From NCBI GenBank assembly GCA_000715605.1, contig KL568548.1, positions 16,438-26,938 on the forward strand: DNA of 10,501 bases. The letters run 5' to 3'. A program made the translations under genes and the position numbers. Source of the stretch: Streptomyces speibonae (lineage in GTDB: Bacteria > Actinomycetota > Actinomycetes > Streptomycetales > Streptomycetaceae). The notes beneath the pieces are model-generated. The model was not told where the DNA came from, did no database searches, and saw only the letters and a program-made list of their open reading frames with translations. Shown one piece after another: positions 1 through 7,035 of the stretch; position 1 is the stretch's first letter, and each line of letters starts with the position of its first letter.

Positions 1-1
1 A

Positions 2-148
2 GCCGCAGCAGACCCGCGCGCCACCGTGCTCGCCTTCTACGACAGCGCCTACCGGGCTGGAGCCCAGCGCGCCGACTGGGACGTGGCAGGGCTGGCCTGC
101 CCCGGAGGAGTAACGGACCAGCACGTGGCGGTAAGCCCCGCTGGGTGA
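2..148 (+). CDS. C-terminal end of a probable DUF5996-family protein (5' truncated)
   Basis: An open frame enters from the left edge and stops at a TGA at 146-148, leaving 48 residues of a C-terminus. The visible part contains TVLAFYDSAYRAGA followed by ADWD. This resembles the C-terminal helix of DUF5996 proteins, which have an 'AFxxSxYxAGAxxAGWD' pattern near their end. That match is from memory and not a search result. The function of the family is unknown to me. Third positions are almost all G or C, which supports real coding. The gene converges on the minus-strand DUF1801 gene, with only 24 bp between the two stop codons. The family assignment is moderate; that this is the tail of a real gene is more secure. 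Confidence 0.5.
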   Translation, partial: AAADPRATVLAFYDSAYRAGAQRADWDVAGLACPGGVTDQHVAVSPAG

Positions 149-172
149 CCGAGTCCGGGGTCGGCGAGGCCC

Positions 173-538
173 TCAGCACGCCTCACCGGGCGCGGCCGCG
201 GTGGCCCGCAGCAGATCCCGCACGAGGTCGAAGTCAACGCGCTCCGGCCTACGAAAGCGCAGGCACCCCTTGCCCATGTCCTGTCCGGCCAGCCGCTCCT
301 CGAACGCGTCCCGGACGTCGCCGCGCATCAGATAGTACGAGATGTACTGCTTCTGACTCGCGAACGCGATCTCGGCGGCCCCGTCCCGCTCATACGTCGG
401 CATGCCGTACGCCATGACCTCGTCGGACCCCTTCAGCTCGGCCCGACACAGCTGCCGCAGCCTGACGAGAACGTCCTTGCGCTCCTCCGAAGCCTCAGCC
501 AGGTAGGCGTCGACATCCTTCGCCGTGCTCTGCACCAT
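173..538 (-). CDS. DUF1801 (YdhG-like) domain protein
   Basis: This encodes 121 residues, a normal size for a stand-alone DUF1801 protein. The fold is shared with the YdhG/frataxin-like 'iron chaperone' group, but no biochemical role is firmly established. Family features are visible: an N-terminal helical segment (VDAYLAEASEERKDVLVRLRQL), then the hallmark 'EVMAYGMPTYERDG' around residues 40-53, then IAFASQKQYISYYL, and near the C-terminus 'GKGCLRF' with 'DLVRDLL'. No Shine-Dalgarno sequence precedes the ATG at 538. On the minus strand a TAGACT hexamer ends exactly 6 nt before the ATG, which suggests a leaderless transcript. It is divergent from the restriction-like gene and probably unrelated to it. 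The family call is firm and the cellular role unknown. Confidence 0.88.
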   Translation of the reverse strand: MVQSTAKDVDAYLAEASEERKDVLVRLRQLCRAELKGSDEVMAYGMPTYERDGAAEIAFASQKQYISYYLMRGDVRDAFEERLAGQDMGKGCLRFRRPERVDFDLVRDLLRATAAAPGEAC

Positions 539-544
539 GTGTGC

Positions 545-550
545 AGTCTA
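545..550 (-). promoter_or_regulatory. Candidate -10 element of a leaderless promoter for the DUF1801 gene
   Basis: Read on the minus strand this is TAGACT, a match to the actinomycete TANNNT -10 pattern. It is followed by 6 nt (GCACAC) and then the ATG at 538, so the expected transcription start falls at or next to the A of the start codon. The gene lacks a Shine-Dalgarno sequence, which fits leaderless translation. No convincing -35 hexamer is seen 17-18 bp upstream. Confidence 0.4.
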
Positions 551-670
551 TGGCGGCCAGCGATATCTCGACTGGGGAGCGGCGCCCTGGCCTGAGTTCG
601 TCGATGTCAGTGAGTGCTGTTAGAACTGGGCGGTATCGACACGAGCCATCGCACAGAGACATCAAGGGGC

Positions 671-675
671 GGAGG
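671..675 (+). promoter_or_regulatory. Ribosome binding site GGAGG that sets the TTG start of the restriction-like gene
   Basis: GGAGG lies 7 nt before the TTG at 683. The long frame could also open at a GTG at 614, but that start has no Shine-Dalgarno sequence and would add 23 residues of poor quality (with a TTA leucine codon at 620-622). No in-frame ATG exists until well inside the protein. The TTG start also puts the family-like 'GVYENLIT' segment close to the N-terminus. Confidence 0.7.
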
Positions 676-682
676 AACGGCC

Positions 683-3600
683 TTGTCAGAACCGGGGGAT
701 CTGGTGCAACCGATCGCGGGCGTCTACGAGAACCTCATCACCGAGGACCTGCACCAGCGGATACAGCGATTCGAAGCCGCAGGTTGGAAAGCCATCGATG
801 CCGACGTCAGCGAGGAGTCAGCCCCCCACGTCCTCGCCAGATACATCGGCGAAGAAGTTAAGCACCAGCTCAGCCAATTGGCTCCTGACCAGCAGGTAGT
901 CACCGCCAACCGTATCCTCGCTGCCCTGGCCCACAACGTTCCTCACAACGCCCCCAGTGAGACGGCCAGGGTTATCGCCGACGGTCCTAGGCAGTTGCTT
1001 GCTCTCGCCGAGCGAGAGGCACCCGGTGTCCACGCGATCCGCCCGCTCACCCCACTGTCGGAGGCTTCACTTCTTACGAACGCGTCCGAGGACCTCAATC
1101 TAGGCGGAGAGCTGAGAGCCGAACTCGCGACAGCCGACCGAGTAGATCTGCTTTGCGCTTTCGTAAAGTGGTACGGCATCCGGATTCTGGAAGACGCCCT
1201 CCGCTCGGCCAAGGAACGGAAGGTACCCATCAGGGTCATCACCACCACGTACATGGGTGCCACCGACCGCCGCGCGCTCGATCGTCTAGTCCGTGACTTT
1301 GGTGCCACAGTCAAGGTCAACTACGAAACTCGATCCACACGCCTGCACGCGAAAGCATGGTTGTTCCGCCGCAACACAGGTTTCGACACTGCGTACGTCG
1401 GTAGCTCGAATCTCTCCAAGGCTGCGCTGGTCGACGGCCTCGAATGGAACGTACGGTTGTCGTCCGTCGCCACCCCTGCTGTGCTGAACAAGTTCGAGGC
1501 GACCTTCGATGCGTACTGGAACGACACAGCCTTCGAGACGTATGACCCTGATCTGCACAGTGAACGCCTCGACAGAGCCCTCGCCCAGGCAGGCGGCACC
1601 GGTCCGACGACAGATTTGAAGATCAATCTGTCCGGACTGGAAGTACGCCCCTTTCCCCACCAACGAGACATGCTGGAGCGCCTGAGCGTCGAGCGGGAGA
1701 TCAGAGGGCGGCACAGAAACCTGCTGGTCGCGGCGACTGGCACCGGCAAGACGGTGATGGCGGCCCTCGACTACCGCGCCCTTAGCCGGGAGTCAGGCGA
1801 CGACCGGCCGACGCTGTTGTTCGTGGCACACCGCAAGGAGATCCTGGGGCAGTCTTTGCGCACCTACCGGGAAGTGCTGGACGACGCGTCATTCGGGGAA
1901 CTCCTGTATGCGGGACAGGACCCACGCGAGTGGAATCATGTCTTCGCCAGCGTCCAGTCGCTCAACGTACGACGGCTGGAGCAATTGGCGCCTGATCACT
2001 TCGACATCATCGTCATCGACGAGTTCCACCACGCCACCGCGTCCACATATCGACGGATCATCGACCACTTCACGCCGAAGGAACTGCTCGGTCTGACCGC
2101 GACCCCCGAGCGCATGGACGGTCTCAACGTCCAGGACGAGTTCTTCGAAGGGCGGATCGCCGCCGAGATGCGCCTATGGGAGGCGCTGGAAAACGATCTA
2201 CTCTCCCCCTTCCACTACTTCGGCATCCCGGACGGTACCGATCTGCGGAACTTCAGCTGGCAGAAGGGCGCCTACGCCGATGGAGAGCTCGACAACCTCT
2301 ACACGGGCAACGATGCCCGCGCCCGCATCGTCGTAAAGCAGATCCAGGACAAGGTCTCGAACCCTGCAACCATGCGAGCCCTGGGCTTCTGTGTGAGTAA
2401 GACGCACGCCCACTTCATGGCTAGGTTCTTCCGTGAGGCCGGCTTCCAGTCCGTAGCGCTCGACAGCGACTCGTCAGCCGACGAGCGCGCCAAGGCGCTG
2501 GACGACCTGCGCTACGGCAAGCTCCAGGTGATCTTCTCCGTCAACCTGTTCAATGAAGGGCTCGACGTCCCCGACGTCGACACACTGCTGCTCCTACGTC
2601 CCACCAACAGCGCGACCGTCTTCCTCCAGCAGTTGGGCCGCGGGCTGAGACGCACCGAGTCCAAGCCAGTCCTCACAGTCCTCGACTTCATCGGCCAACA
2701 CCGGGCAGAGTTCCGTTTCGAGGAGCAGTTCCGAGCCCTAACGAACCTGACGCGGAACCGACTCGTCGATCACATCGAGCGTGACTTCCCCCAGTTGCCG
2801 TCCGGCTGCCAGATCATTCTGGAAGGAAAGTCCAAAGAGATCGTTCTCGCCAACGTGCGCACACAACTCGGCGCCACGGTCAGGACGTTGGTCAACGAGG
2901 TCAAGGCATACAGCACACCGCGCCTTGCGGACTATCTTCGAGAGAGCCGTCGTGAGATCAAGGAGCTCTACAAGGGAGAGAACTCCTGGACGACCATCCT
3001 CCGCCGAGCCGGTCTGGCAGAAGGAGCCGTGTCTCCCGGTGAAACGGCCCTGCTCAAGCGACTGCATGCTTTCCTGCACGTCGACGACCCGGAGCGCGCC
3101 CAGGCCTACCTCCGTCTTCTTCAGGACGACGCTCCGCGGTATGAGGAACTCGCTCCCATCGACCAGTCGTACGCCCGCATGCTGTTCTTCAACCTGTGGG
3201 ACAACGCTGGAGGGTTCGGGAGCTTCCAGGAGGGCTTGGAGACGCTGCGCCCCCAGCAAGCCTTCCGAGATGAACTGAGTCAGTTGCTGTCGTACGTGAT
3301 GGAACGAGCCGACCATTTCCCTATTCCGCTCTCCGGCCGGTTGAGTCACGTGCCGCTGAAGGTACACAGCTCGTACAACCGCTCCGAGATCCTCGCTGGA
3401 CTCGGCGTGGCAGACATCGGCGGCCAACTGCCTCGAAACTTCGCCCAGGGCGTGCTGTGGGCGGCGGACCTCCAGACGGACGCTCTGCTCATCACGTCCG
3501 AAAAGAACGAGAAGGACTTCTCACCCACGGTCCGATACAAGGACTACGCCCTGAGCCCCAATCTCTTCCACTGGGAGTCCCAGAACTCCACCGCCGAGGA

Positions 3601-3829
3601 CTCTCCGACCGGCATGCGCTACCAAGAGCACGTCCGGCGTGGCAGTGAGGTTCTGCTCTTCATGCGTCGCTACAAGGACAGCGACATAGGCAAATCCCAA
3701 CCGTGGATGCTCCTCGGACCAGCGACGTACCGGAGCCACACCGGAAGTAAGCCGATGGCCATCACTTGGCACCTGAAGCATGAACTCCCAGCCGATGTGT
3801 GGACGTATGCGGCGATCGCGGCGAGCTGA
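683..3829 (+). CDS. SauUSI-like type IV restriction enzyme: PLD nuclease + SF2 helicase + DUF3427
   Basis: From the TTG at 683 the protein has 1048 residues. The N-terminus carries 'GVYENLIT'. A phospholipase-D-type nuclease follows, with HAK at residues 222-224 and GSSN at 240-243 (the HxK...N signature). The SF2 helicase motor comes next: Walker A GTGKT with Lys356, motif II DEFHH at 446-450, motif III TATP at 472-475, a motif V region NLFNEGLDVPD, and motif VI QQLGRGLRR near 649-657. From about residue 744 onward is a DUF3427-type C-terminus, including FHWESQ at 962-967, SPTG and GSKPM. SauUSI of Staphylococcus aureus has this same order and is an ATP-dependent type IV enzyme that cuts DNA containing modified cytosine, with the C-terminal part recognising the target. 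No methyltransferase lies beside it, as expected for type IV. Cleavage and 5mC specificity here are inferred. The gene has more A/T at third positions than its right-hand neighbours, a hint of transfer. Confidence 0.87.
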   Translation: MSEPGDLVQPIAGVYENLITEDLHQRIQRFEAAGWKAIDADVSEESAPHVLARYIGEEVKHQLSQLAPDQQVVTANRILAALAHNVPHNAPSETARVIADGPRQLLALAEREAPGVHAIRPLTPLSEASLLTNASEDLNLGGELRAELATADRVDLLCAFVKWYGIRILEDALRSAKERKVPIRVITTTYMGATDRRALDRLVRDFGATVKVNYETRSTRLHAKAWLFRRNTGFDTAYVGSSNLSKAALVDGLEWNVRLSSVATPAVLNKFEATFDAYWNDTAFETYDPDLHSERLDRALAQAGGTGPTTDLKINLSGLEVRPFPHQRDMLERLSVEREIRGRHRNLLVAATGTGKTVMAALDYRALSRESGDDRPTLLFVAHRKEILGQSLRTYREVLDDASFGELLYAGQDPREWNHVFASVQSLNVRRLEQLAPDHFDIIVIDEFHHATASTYRRIIDHFTPKELLGLTATPERMDGLNVQDEFFEGRIAAEMRLWEALENDLLSPFHYFGIPDGTDLRNFSWQKGAYADGELDNLYTGNDARARIVVKQIQDKVSNPATMRALGFCVSKTHAHFMARFFREAGFQSVALDSDSSADERAKALDDLRYGKLQVIFSVNLFNEGLDVPDVDTLLLLRPTNSATVFLQQLGRGLRRTESKPVLTVLDFIGQHRAEFRFEEQFRALTNLTRNRLVDHIERDFPQLPSGCQIILEGKSKEIVLANVRTQLGATVRTLVNEVKAYSTPRLADYLRESRREIKELYKGENSWTTILRRAGLAEGAVSPGETALLKRLHAFLHVDDPERAQAYLRLLQDDAPRYEELAPIDQSYARMLFFNLWDNAGGFGSFQEGLETLRPQQAFRDELSQLLSYVMERADHFPIPLSGRLSHVPLKVHSSYNRSEILAGLGVADIGGQLPRNFAQGVLWAADLQTDALLITSEKNEKDFSPTVRYKDYALSPNLFHWESQNSTAEDSPTGMRYQEHVRRGSEVLLFMRRYKDSDIGKSQPWMLLGPATYRSHTGSKPMAITWHLKHELPADVWTYAAIAAS

Positions 3830-3852
3830 TCACCGCAGGAACACCGATCAGC
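3825..3852. terminator. Inverted repeat between two convergent genes, possible bidirectional terminator
   Basis: GCTGATC (3825-3831) and GATCAGC (3846-3852) form a perfect 7-bp inverted repeat around a 14-nt loop. Each arm contains the TGA stop codon of one of the two converging genes, whose stops are only 18 bp apart. No T-tract follows in either direction, and the large loop makes the hairpin modest, so termination is tentative. Confidence 0.35.
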
Positions 3853-4558
3853 AAGCCTCTGCTTCAAAGTGGGCCTGGGCCCGGTCCAGCACGTCGTCCG
3901 GGTCCCGGCCGTGGACGCGGAGCCAGTGGAGGAGGTCGGTGATCACGTCGATCACGGCCTCCTCCGCGACCGTCACCCCCAGGCGGCTAAGGCTGACCTC
4001 CTGCGTCGCCTTCACCTCGCTGCCGTAGAGCCCGAGCACGTCTGTCACTCGGGCCACGCGATGGGCAGCGCCGTACTCGTGGAGAGGCTTGAGTCCCGCG
4101 CGGAACTCACACCACGTCACCTTGCGCTCGGTCGTCAGATCGACGCCCCACCGGTCCGCAACGGCATCGACTAGCGCCATACCCCGACCTGCCTCGGCGT
4201 CCGAGTCCGCACTGGTCAGGATCGGAAGGGCTTGGGGGGCCGGGTCCTCCACCTCAATACGCAGTCGAGTGCCCTTCACGGAGACGGCAAGGATCGCCGG
4301 AGTCCCAGGCCCCACATGGTTGATGACGTTGGTCACCAACTCGCTTGCGCAGAGCTGTGCCGGGTCACTGAGCTCCAACAGCCCCCAGGACTCCAGGTGC
4401 AACCGCAGCATGCGACGCAGGACGGCGAGGTCTTCTGCCTCAGCCAAGAACGGCAGTCGCCACACCCTTCTCGGAAGACAATCGGTGCAGTCCTCCCCTG
4501 CCCCACCCGCTCTCTTGGTCTCACCGTGGAACACGATCTGTTCGCTGAGTGCCTTCAT
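3848..4558 (-). CDS. Anti-sigma-like ATP-binding protein (HATPase, SpoIIAB/RsbW class) with C-terminal extension
   Basis: From the ATG at 4558 it encodes 236 residues; a GTG at 4564 in the same frame is an alternative. Neither start has a good Shine-Dalgarno sequence. The GHKL ATPase core spans roughly residues 28-155. It has an N box 'ASELVTNVINH', a G1-like 'VEDPAPQALP', and a G2-like 'GRGMALVDAVADRWGV'. Such proteins in Streptomyces resemble RsbW/SpoIIAB, which bind sigma or anti-anti-sigma factors and can phosphorylate the latter; the partner here is unknown. Usual family members are about 130-150 residues. This one carries about 75 more, ending in helical 'VIDVITDLLHWLRVHGRDPDDVL'. It is divergent from the XRE/DUF5753 gene, matching WhiJ-type clusters where these three genes occur together. 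ATPase family is firm, role uncertain. Confidence 0.85.
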   Translation of the reverse strand: MKALSEQIVFHGETKRAGGAGEDCTDCLPRRVWRLPFLAEAEDLAVLRRMLRLHLESWGLLELSDPAQLCASELVTNVINHVGPGTPAILAVSVKGTRLRIEVEDPAPQALPILTSADSDAEAGRGMALVDAVADRWGVDLTTERKVTWCEFRAGLKPLHEYGAAHRVARVTDVLGLYGSEVKATQEVSLSRLGVTVAEEAVIDVITDLLHWLRVHGRDPDDVLDRAQAHFEAEAC

Positions 4559-4576
4559 AGTCACTTAGGGTGGCAG

Positions 4577-4601
4577 TGGAACTCTCAAAATGGAACTCTC
4601 A
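4577..4601. promoter_or_regulatory. Tandem 11-bp direct repeat, candidate operator in the divergent promoter region
   Basis: TGGAACTCTCA occurs twice without mismatch, at 4577-4587 and 4591-4601, with a 14-bp period and AAA between the copies. It lies 19 bp before the ATPase start codon and about 113 bp before the XRE gene. A TAGGCT hexamer at 4603-4608, just after the second copy, could be a -10 element for the rightward transcript, giving a leader of about 100 nt. The likeliest ligand is the adjacent XRE/DUF5753 protein; this is inference. Confidence 0.55.
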
Positions 4602-4714
4602 TTAGGCTTCCACGGAAGCGCGCGACCGCGGTACGCGCCCCCGGCGCACACCGCCTTGCCGTTCCTCACTCAGGACGGCGACGATCTACCCCATCGAGAC
4701 GAAGGGCCGTAGGC

Positions 4715-5557
4715 ATGGCAGCTGGACCCACCACCCGTAGGCGTCAGCTAGGTGCTGACCTGCGTCGACTCCGCGAACTGAAGGGGTTGACCTTGGAAGA
4801 GGCGGGCGCTCGTGTCGGCATTTCGAAGGCGACGCTCAGCCGCTACGAGACGAAAGAAGGCGTCGTCAAGTGGCCCGCCGTGGACGCCCTGTGTCGGGAG
4901 TACGGCGCGACGGACGAAGAGCGCCTGGCTTTGGTCGAGTTGGCCAAAGGCGCCAGGATCCAAGGATGGTGGCGATCGCTCGCCGATCCCATTCCCGAGT
5001 CCATGAACCTTATGCTCACCCTCGAAGACGAGGTGGTACGCGAGGACCAATACGCCTGCATGTACATCCCCGGCCTGCTTCAGACTCGCCCCTACGCAGA
5101 GGCCGTCCACCGCGCGTCAGAGGTGCACTGCGCGGAGCGCGAGGTGCAGCACATGGTCGATATCCGCATGAAACGGCAGGAGCTTCTGGACCGCGAGGAG
5201 CCGCCCCACATCTGGTGCGTCATCGACGAGGCCGCACTCAGGCGCCAGGTGGGTGGACGTTCAGTCATGCAGAAACAACTGCAGCACGTACTCGCCATGG
5301 CCAAGCGCCCGCACGTGACCGTGCAGGTGTTGCCGTTTTCAACTGGGGCCCATGCAGCGGCTATTGGGAGCTTCGTCGTGCTGCGTGGCCCGGCGCCCGA
5401 GCTGGACGTGGTGTACGTCGACATCCTCGGCGGTGGCCTGTTCATGGAGAAGAAGCCGGAGTTGGATCGGTATAGGTTGGCGTTCGAATACTTGAGCGCC
5501 CAGGCACTCGACCTCGAGTCGTCGGCAGAGCTCATCCAGCGTTTGAGCGAGGAGTGA
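4715..5557 (+). CDS. XRE-family helix-turn-helix regulator with DUF5753 domain (WhiJ-like)
   Basis: From the ATG at 4715 it encodes 280 residues, the usual size for this family; AAGGG at 4702-4706 is a plausible ribosome binding site. The same frame is open far upstream, but that part overlaps the ATPase gene on the other strand and is not coding. Residues about 11-68 form an XRE helix-turn-helix (TLEEAGARVG and SKATLSRYE). The rest is DUF5753, with 'YIPGLLQTRPYAEA' near 120, 'RQELLDRE', 'VIDEAALRR', 'VTVQVLPFSTGAH' and 'FEYLSAQALD'. Homologues such as WhiJ of S. coelicolor influence development and antibiotic production, usually with a DUF397 partner. The DUF397 gene follows immediately and is probably co-transcribed. 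Autoregulation through the upstream repeat is likely but inferred. Confidence 0.92.
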   Translation: MAAGPTTRRRQLGADLRRLRELKGLTLEEAGARVGISKATLSRYETKEGVVKWPAVDALCREYGATDEERLALVELAKGARIQGWWRSLADPIPESMNLMLTLEDEVVREDQYACMYIPGLLQTRPYAEAVHRASEVHCAEREVQHMVDIRMKRQELLDREEPPHIWCVIDEAALRRQVGGRSVMQKQLQHVLAMAKRPHVTVQVLPFSTGAHAAAIGSFVVLRGPAPELDVVYVDILGGGLFMEKKPELDRYRLAFEYLSAQALDLESSAELIQRLSEE

Positions 5558-5559
5558 CG

Positions 5560-5760
5560 GTGATAGCGGCCTCCAGTTCTCAGTGGTTCAAGTCCTCCTA
5601 CAGCGGCGGCAGCGGTACCGAGTGCGTGGAGTGCGCGATCAGCCAGGACCGCACACATGTGCGGGACTCGAAGGATGCTGGAGCCTCCGCGATCGCAGTG
5701 GGGCACTCCGCCTGGGCCTTCTTCCTGCAAGCACTTAAAGCCGATCAGTTGACTCGCTGA
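5560..5760 (+). CDS. DUF397 small protein, partner of the XRE regulator
   Basis: This encodes 66 residues from the GTG at 5560. A GTG at 5554 overlaps the upstream stop (GTGA) and gives 68 residues, but GAGGAG (5549-5554) sits directly on that codon and is 5 nt from the GTG at 5560, so the second start is preferred. DUF397 hallmarks are visible: 'WFKSSYSGG', then 'CVECA', then 'VRDSKD', then 'WAFFLQAL'. Proteins of this family are encoded next to XRE/DUF5753 regulators in Streptomyces (for example the WhiJ and Scr1-Scr2 loci) and modulate them, probably by direct contact. The pair has also been proposed as toxin-antitoxin-like; nothing here proves that. The tight coupling points to translation from one mRNA. 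Confidence 0.9.
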   Translation: MIAASSSQWFKSSYSGGSGTECVECAISQDRTHVRDSKDAGASAIAVGHSAWAFFLQALKADQLTR

Positions 5761-5809
5761 CCCGGTCGCCTCCGGAGAAGTGCCCTGGCTCAGGTGCTCG
5801 TTTCCGCGT

Positions 5810-6994
5810 TCACCGGCCGTCGGCGGTCAGCACTGCCGTGAGGCCTTCCTGCAGGTCCTCGACGAAGTGTTCGGGAACTTCCAGCGAGGGGAAATGGCCG
5901 CCGGCTTCGGCCGTCCTCCAGCGGACGATCCGCCGGTACCGCTGCTGTGCCCAGGGGCGTGGGCACTTCTCGATGTCGCGGGGGTACGTGGTGATGGCTG
6001 ACGGGACGTCGACGCGGAGGTCGGGGTCGAGGGCGTTGACGCCGCCGTGGCTCTCGTAATAGATGCGGGCCGCCGACGCGCCGGTCCGTGTCAGCCAGTA
6101 CAGGGTGACGTCGTCGAGGATGCGGTCGACGGAGATCCTCTCGAACGGGCTGTCGTCGGTGTCCGTCCATTCGGCGAACTTGTCGAGGATCCAGGCGAGG
6201 AGCCCGACCGGTGAGTCGACGAGCGAGTAGCCGATGGTCTGCGGTCGGGTCGCCTGCTGTTTCGCGTACGCCGCGCGGTGGTGCCAGAAGTCATGGGTCT
6301 CCTCGGCCCATTGGCGTTCGGTCGGCGTCAGACCTTCGGTGGTCAGGCCGGACGGTGCCTGCGCGAGCGTGGTGTGGATGCCGAGGACCTGCGCGGGGTA
6401 CCTGCCGCCGAGGACGGTGGTGATCACGCCTCCCCAGTCGCCGCCGTGGGCTGCGAACCTCTCGTAGCCGAGCCTCCGCATGAGTTCCACCCAGGCGGCC
6501 GCGATCCTTCCGGTCCCCCACCCGGTGGTGGCCGGCTTGTCGCTGTAACCGAAGCCCGGCAGCGACGGGGCCACGACGTGGAACGCCGGCGCACCGGCAT
6601 CCTTCGGATCCGCCAGTTCATCCACTACGTCGATGAATTCGGCGATGCTGCCCGGCCAGCCGTGGGTCAGGAGCAGCGGTGTGGCATCTGGGCGCGCCGA
6701 TCGGCGGTGAAGGAAGTGGATCCCCAGGCCGTCGATGGTCGTGCGGTACTGGCCGATCGTGTTCAGGCGGTCCTCGAACCACCGCCAGTCGTACCCGGTA
6801 CGCCAGTAATCGACGACGTCGACGAGGTCCGAGAGCGGTACGCCCTGGTCCCACCGGCGCGGGCCGGGCGTGGTGCGGTGGACCGTCTCGGCTTCCGGCA
6901 GCCGCGCCGCGGACAGGCGTGCGCGCAGATCGTCGAGTTCGGCGTCGGTGGCACGGGCTGTGAATGCGTGCACGTCGCCGGTCGGGCGGGACAT
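5810..6994 (-). CDS. Epoxide hydrolase, alpha/beta-hydrolase fold with EHN domain
   Basis: This encodes 394 residues from the ATG at 6994. AGGAGG lies 4 nt upstream, which favours this start over one 11 codons earlier. The N-terminal part (about residues 8-100) matches the epoxide hydrolase N-terminal domain ('FTARATDAELDDLRARL', 'YWRTGYDWR', 'INTIGQYRT'-like). The hydrolase core has the oxyanion motif HGWPG at 111-115, 'LPGFGYSDKP', and nucleophile Asp186 in GGDWGG. Candidate Tyr312/Tyr313 lie in 'IYYESHG', and the catalytic His367 in 'GGHFPSLEVPEHFVEDL'. Such enzymes open epoxides to diols in the cytosol; the substrate here cannot be told. It is divergent from the CGNR regulator, with repeat operators between them, so the regulator probably controls it. 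It converges on the DUF397 gene with a 49-bp gap. Confidence 0.93.
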   Translation of the reverse strand: MSRPTGDVHAFTARATDAELDDLRARLSAARLPEAETVHRTTPGPRRWDQGVPLSDLVDVVDYWRTGYDWRWFEDRLNTIGQYRTTIDGLGIHFLHRRSARPDATPLLLTHGWPGSIAEFIDVVDELADPKDAGAPAFHVVAPSLPGFGYSDKPATTGWGTGRIAAAWVELMRRLGYERFAAHGGDWGGVITTVLGGRYPAQVLGIHTTLAQAPSGLTTEGLTPTERQWAEETHDFWHHRAAYAKQQATRPQTIGYSLVDSPVGLLAWILDKFAEWTDTDDSPFERISVDRILDDVTLYWLTRTGASAARIYYESHGGVNALDPDLRVDVPSAITTYPRDIEKCPRPWAQQRYRRIVRWRTAEAGGHFPSLEVPEHFVEDLQEGLTAVLTADGR

Positions 6995-6998
6995 GGGA

Positions 6999-7004
6999 CC
7001 TCCT
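6999..7004 (-). promoter_or_regulatory. Ribosome binding site AGGAGG of the epoxide hydrolase
   Basis: Read on the minus strand, a full AGGAGG precedes the ATG at 6994 by 4 nt. It excludes the longer reading that would begin at 7027, where no such site is present. Confidence 0.75.
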
Positions 7005-7035
7005 GGCCGTCGCGGTACCGGCTGCACCCCATCAT

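Noticed and set aside
2738..3427. A 229-residue minus-strand open frame inside the restriction gene
   Set aside because: It is antisense to the DUF3427 region and has no family features.
683..3829. Reading the PLD-helicase gene as part of a DISARM or Zorya defence system
   Set aside because: No partner genes (methyltransferase, DUF1998 helicase, MotAB-like proteins) are present nearby. The domain order fits a single-protein SauUSI-type enzyme better.
4232..4714. The long open frame upstream of the XRE gene, which would extend it by 161 residues
   Set aside because: It overlaps the well-supported ATPase gene on the other strand and includes the divergent promoter region. The protein from 4715 has the normal family length and a plausible ribosome binding site.
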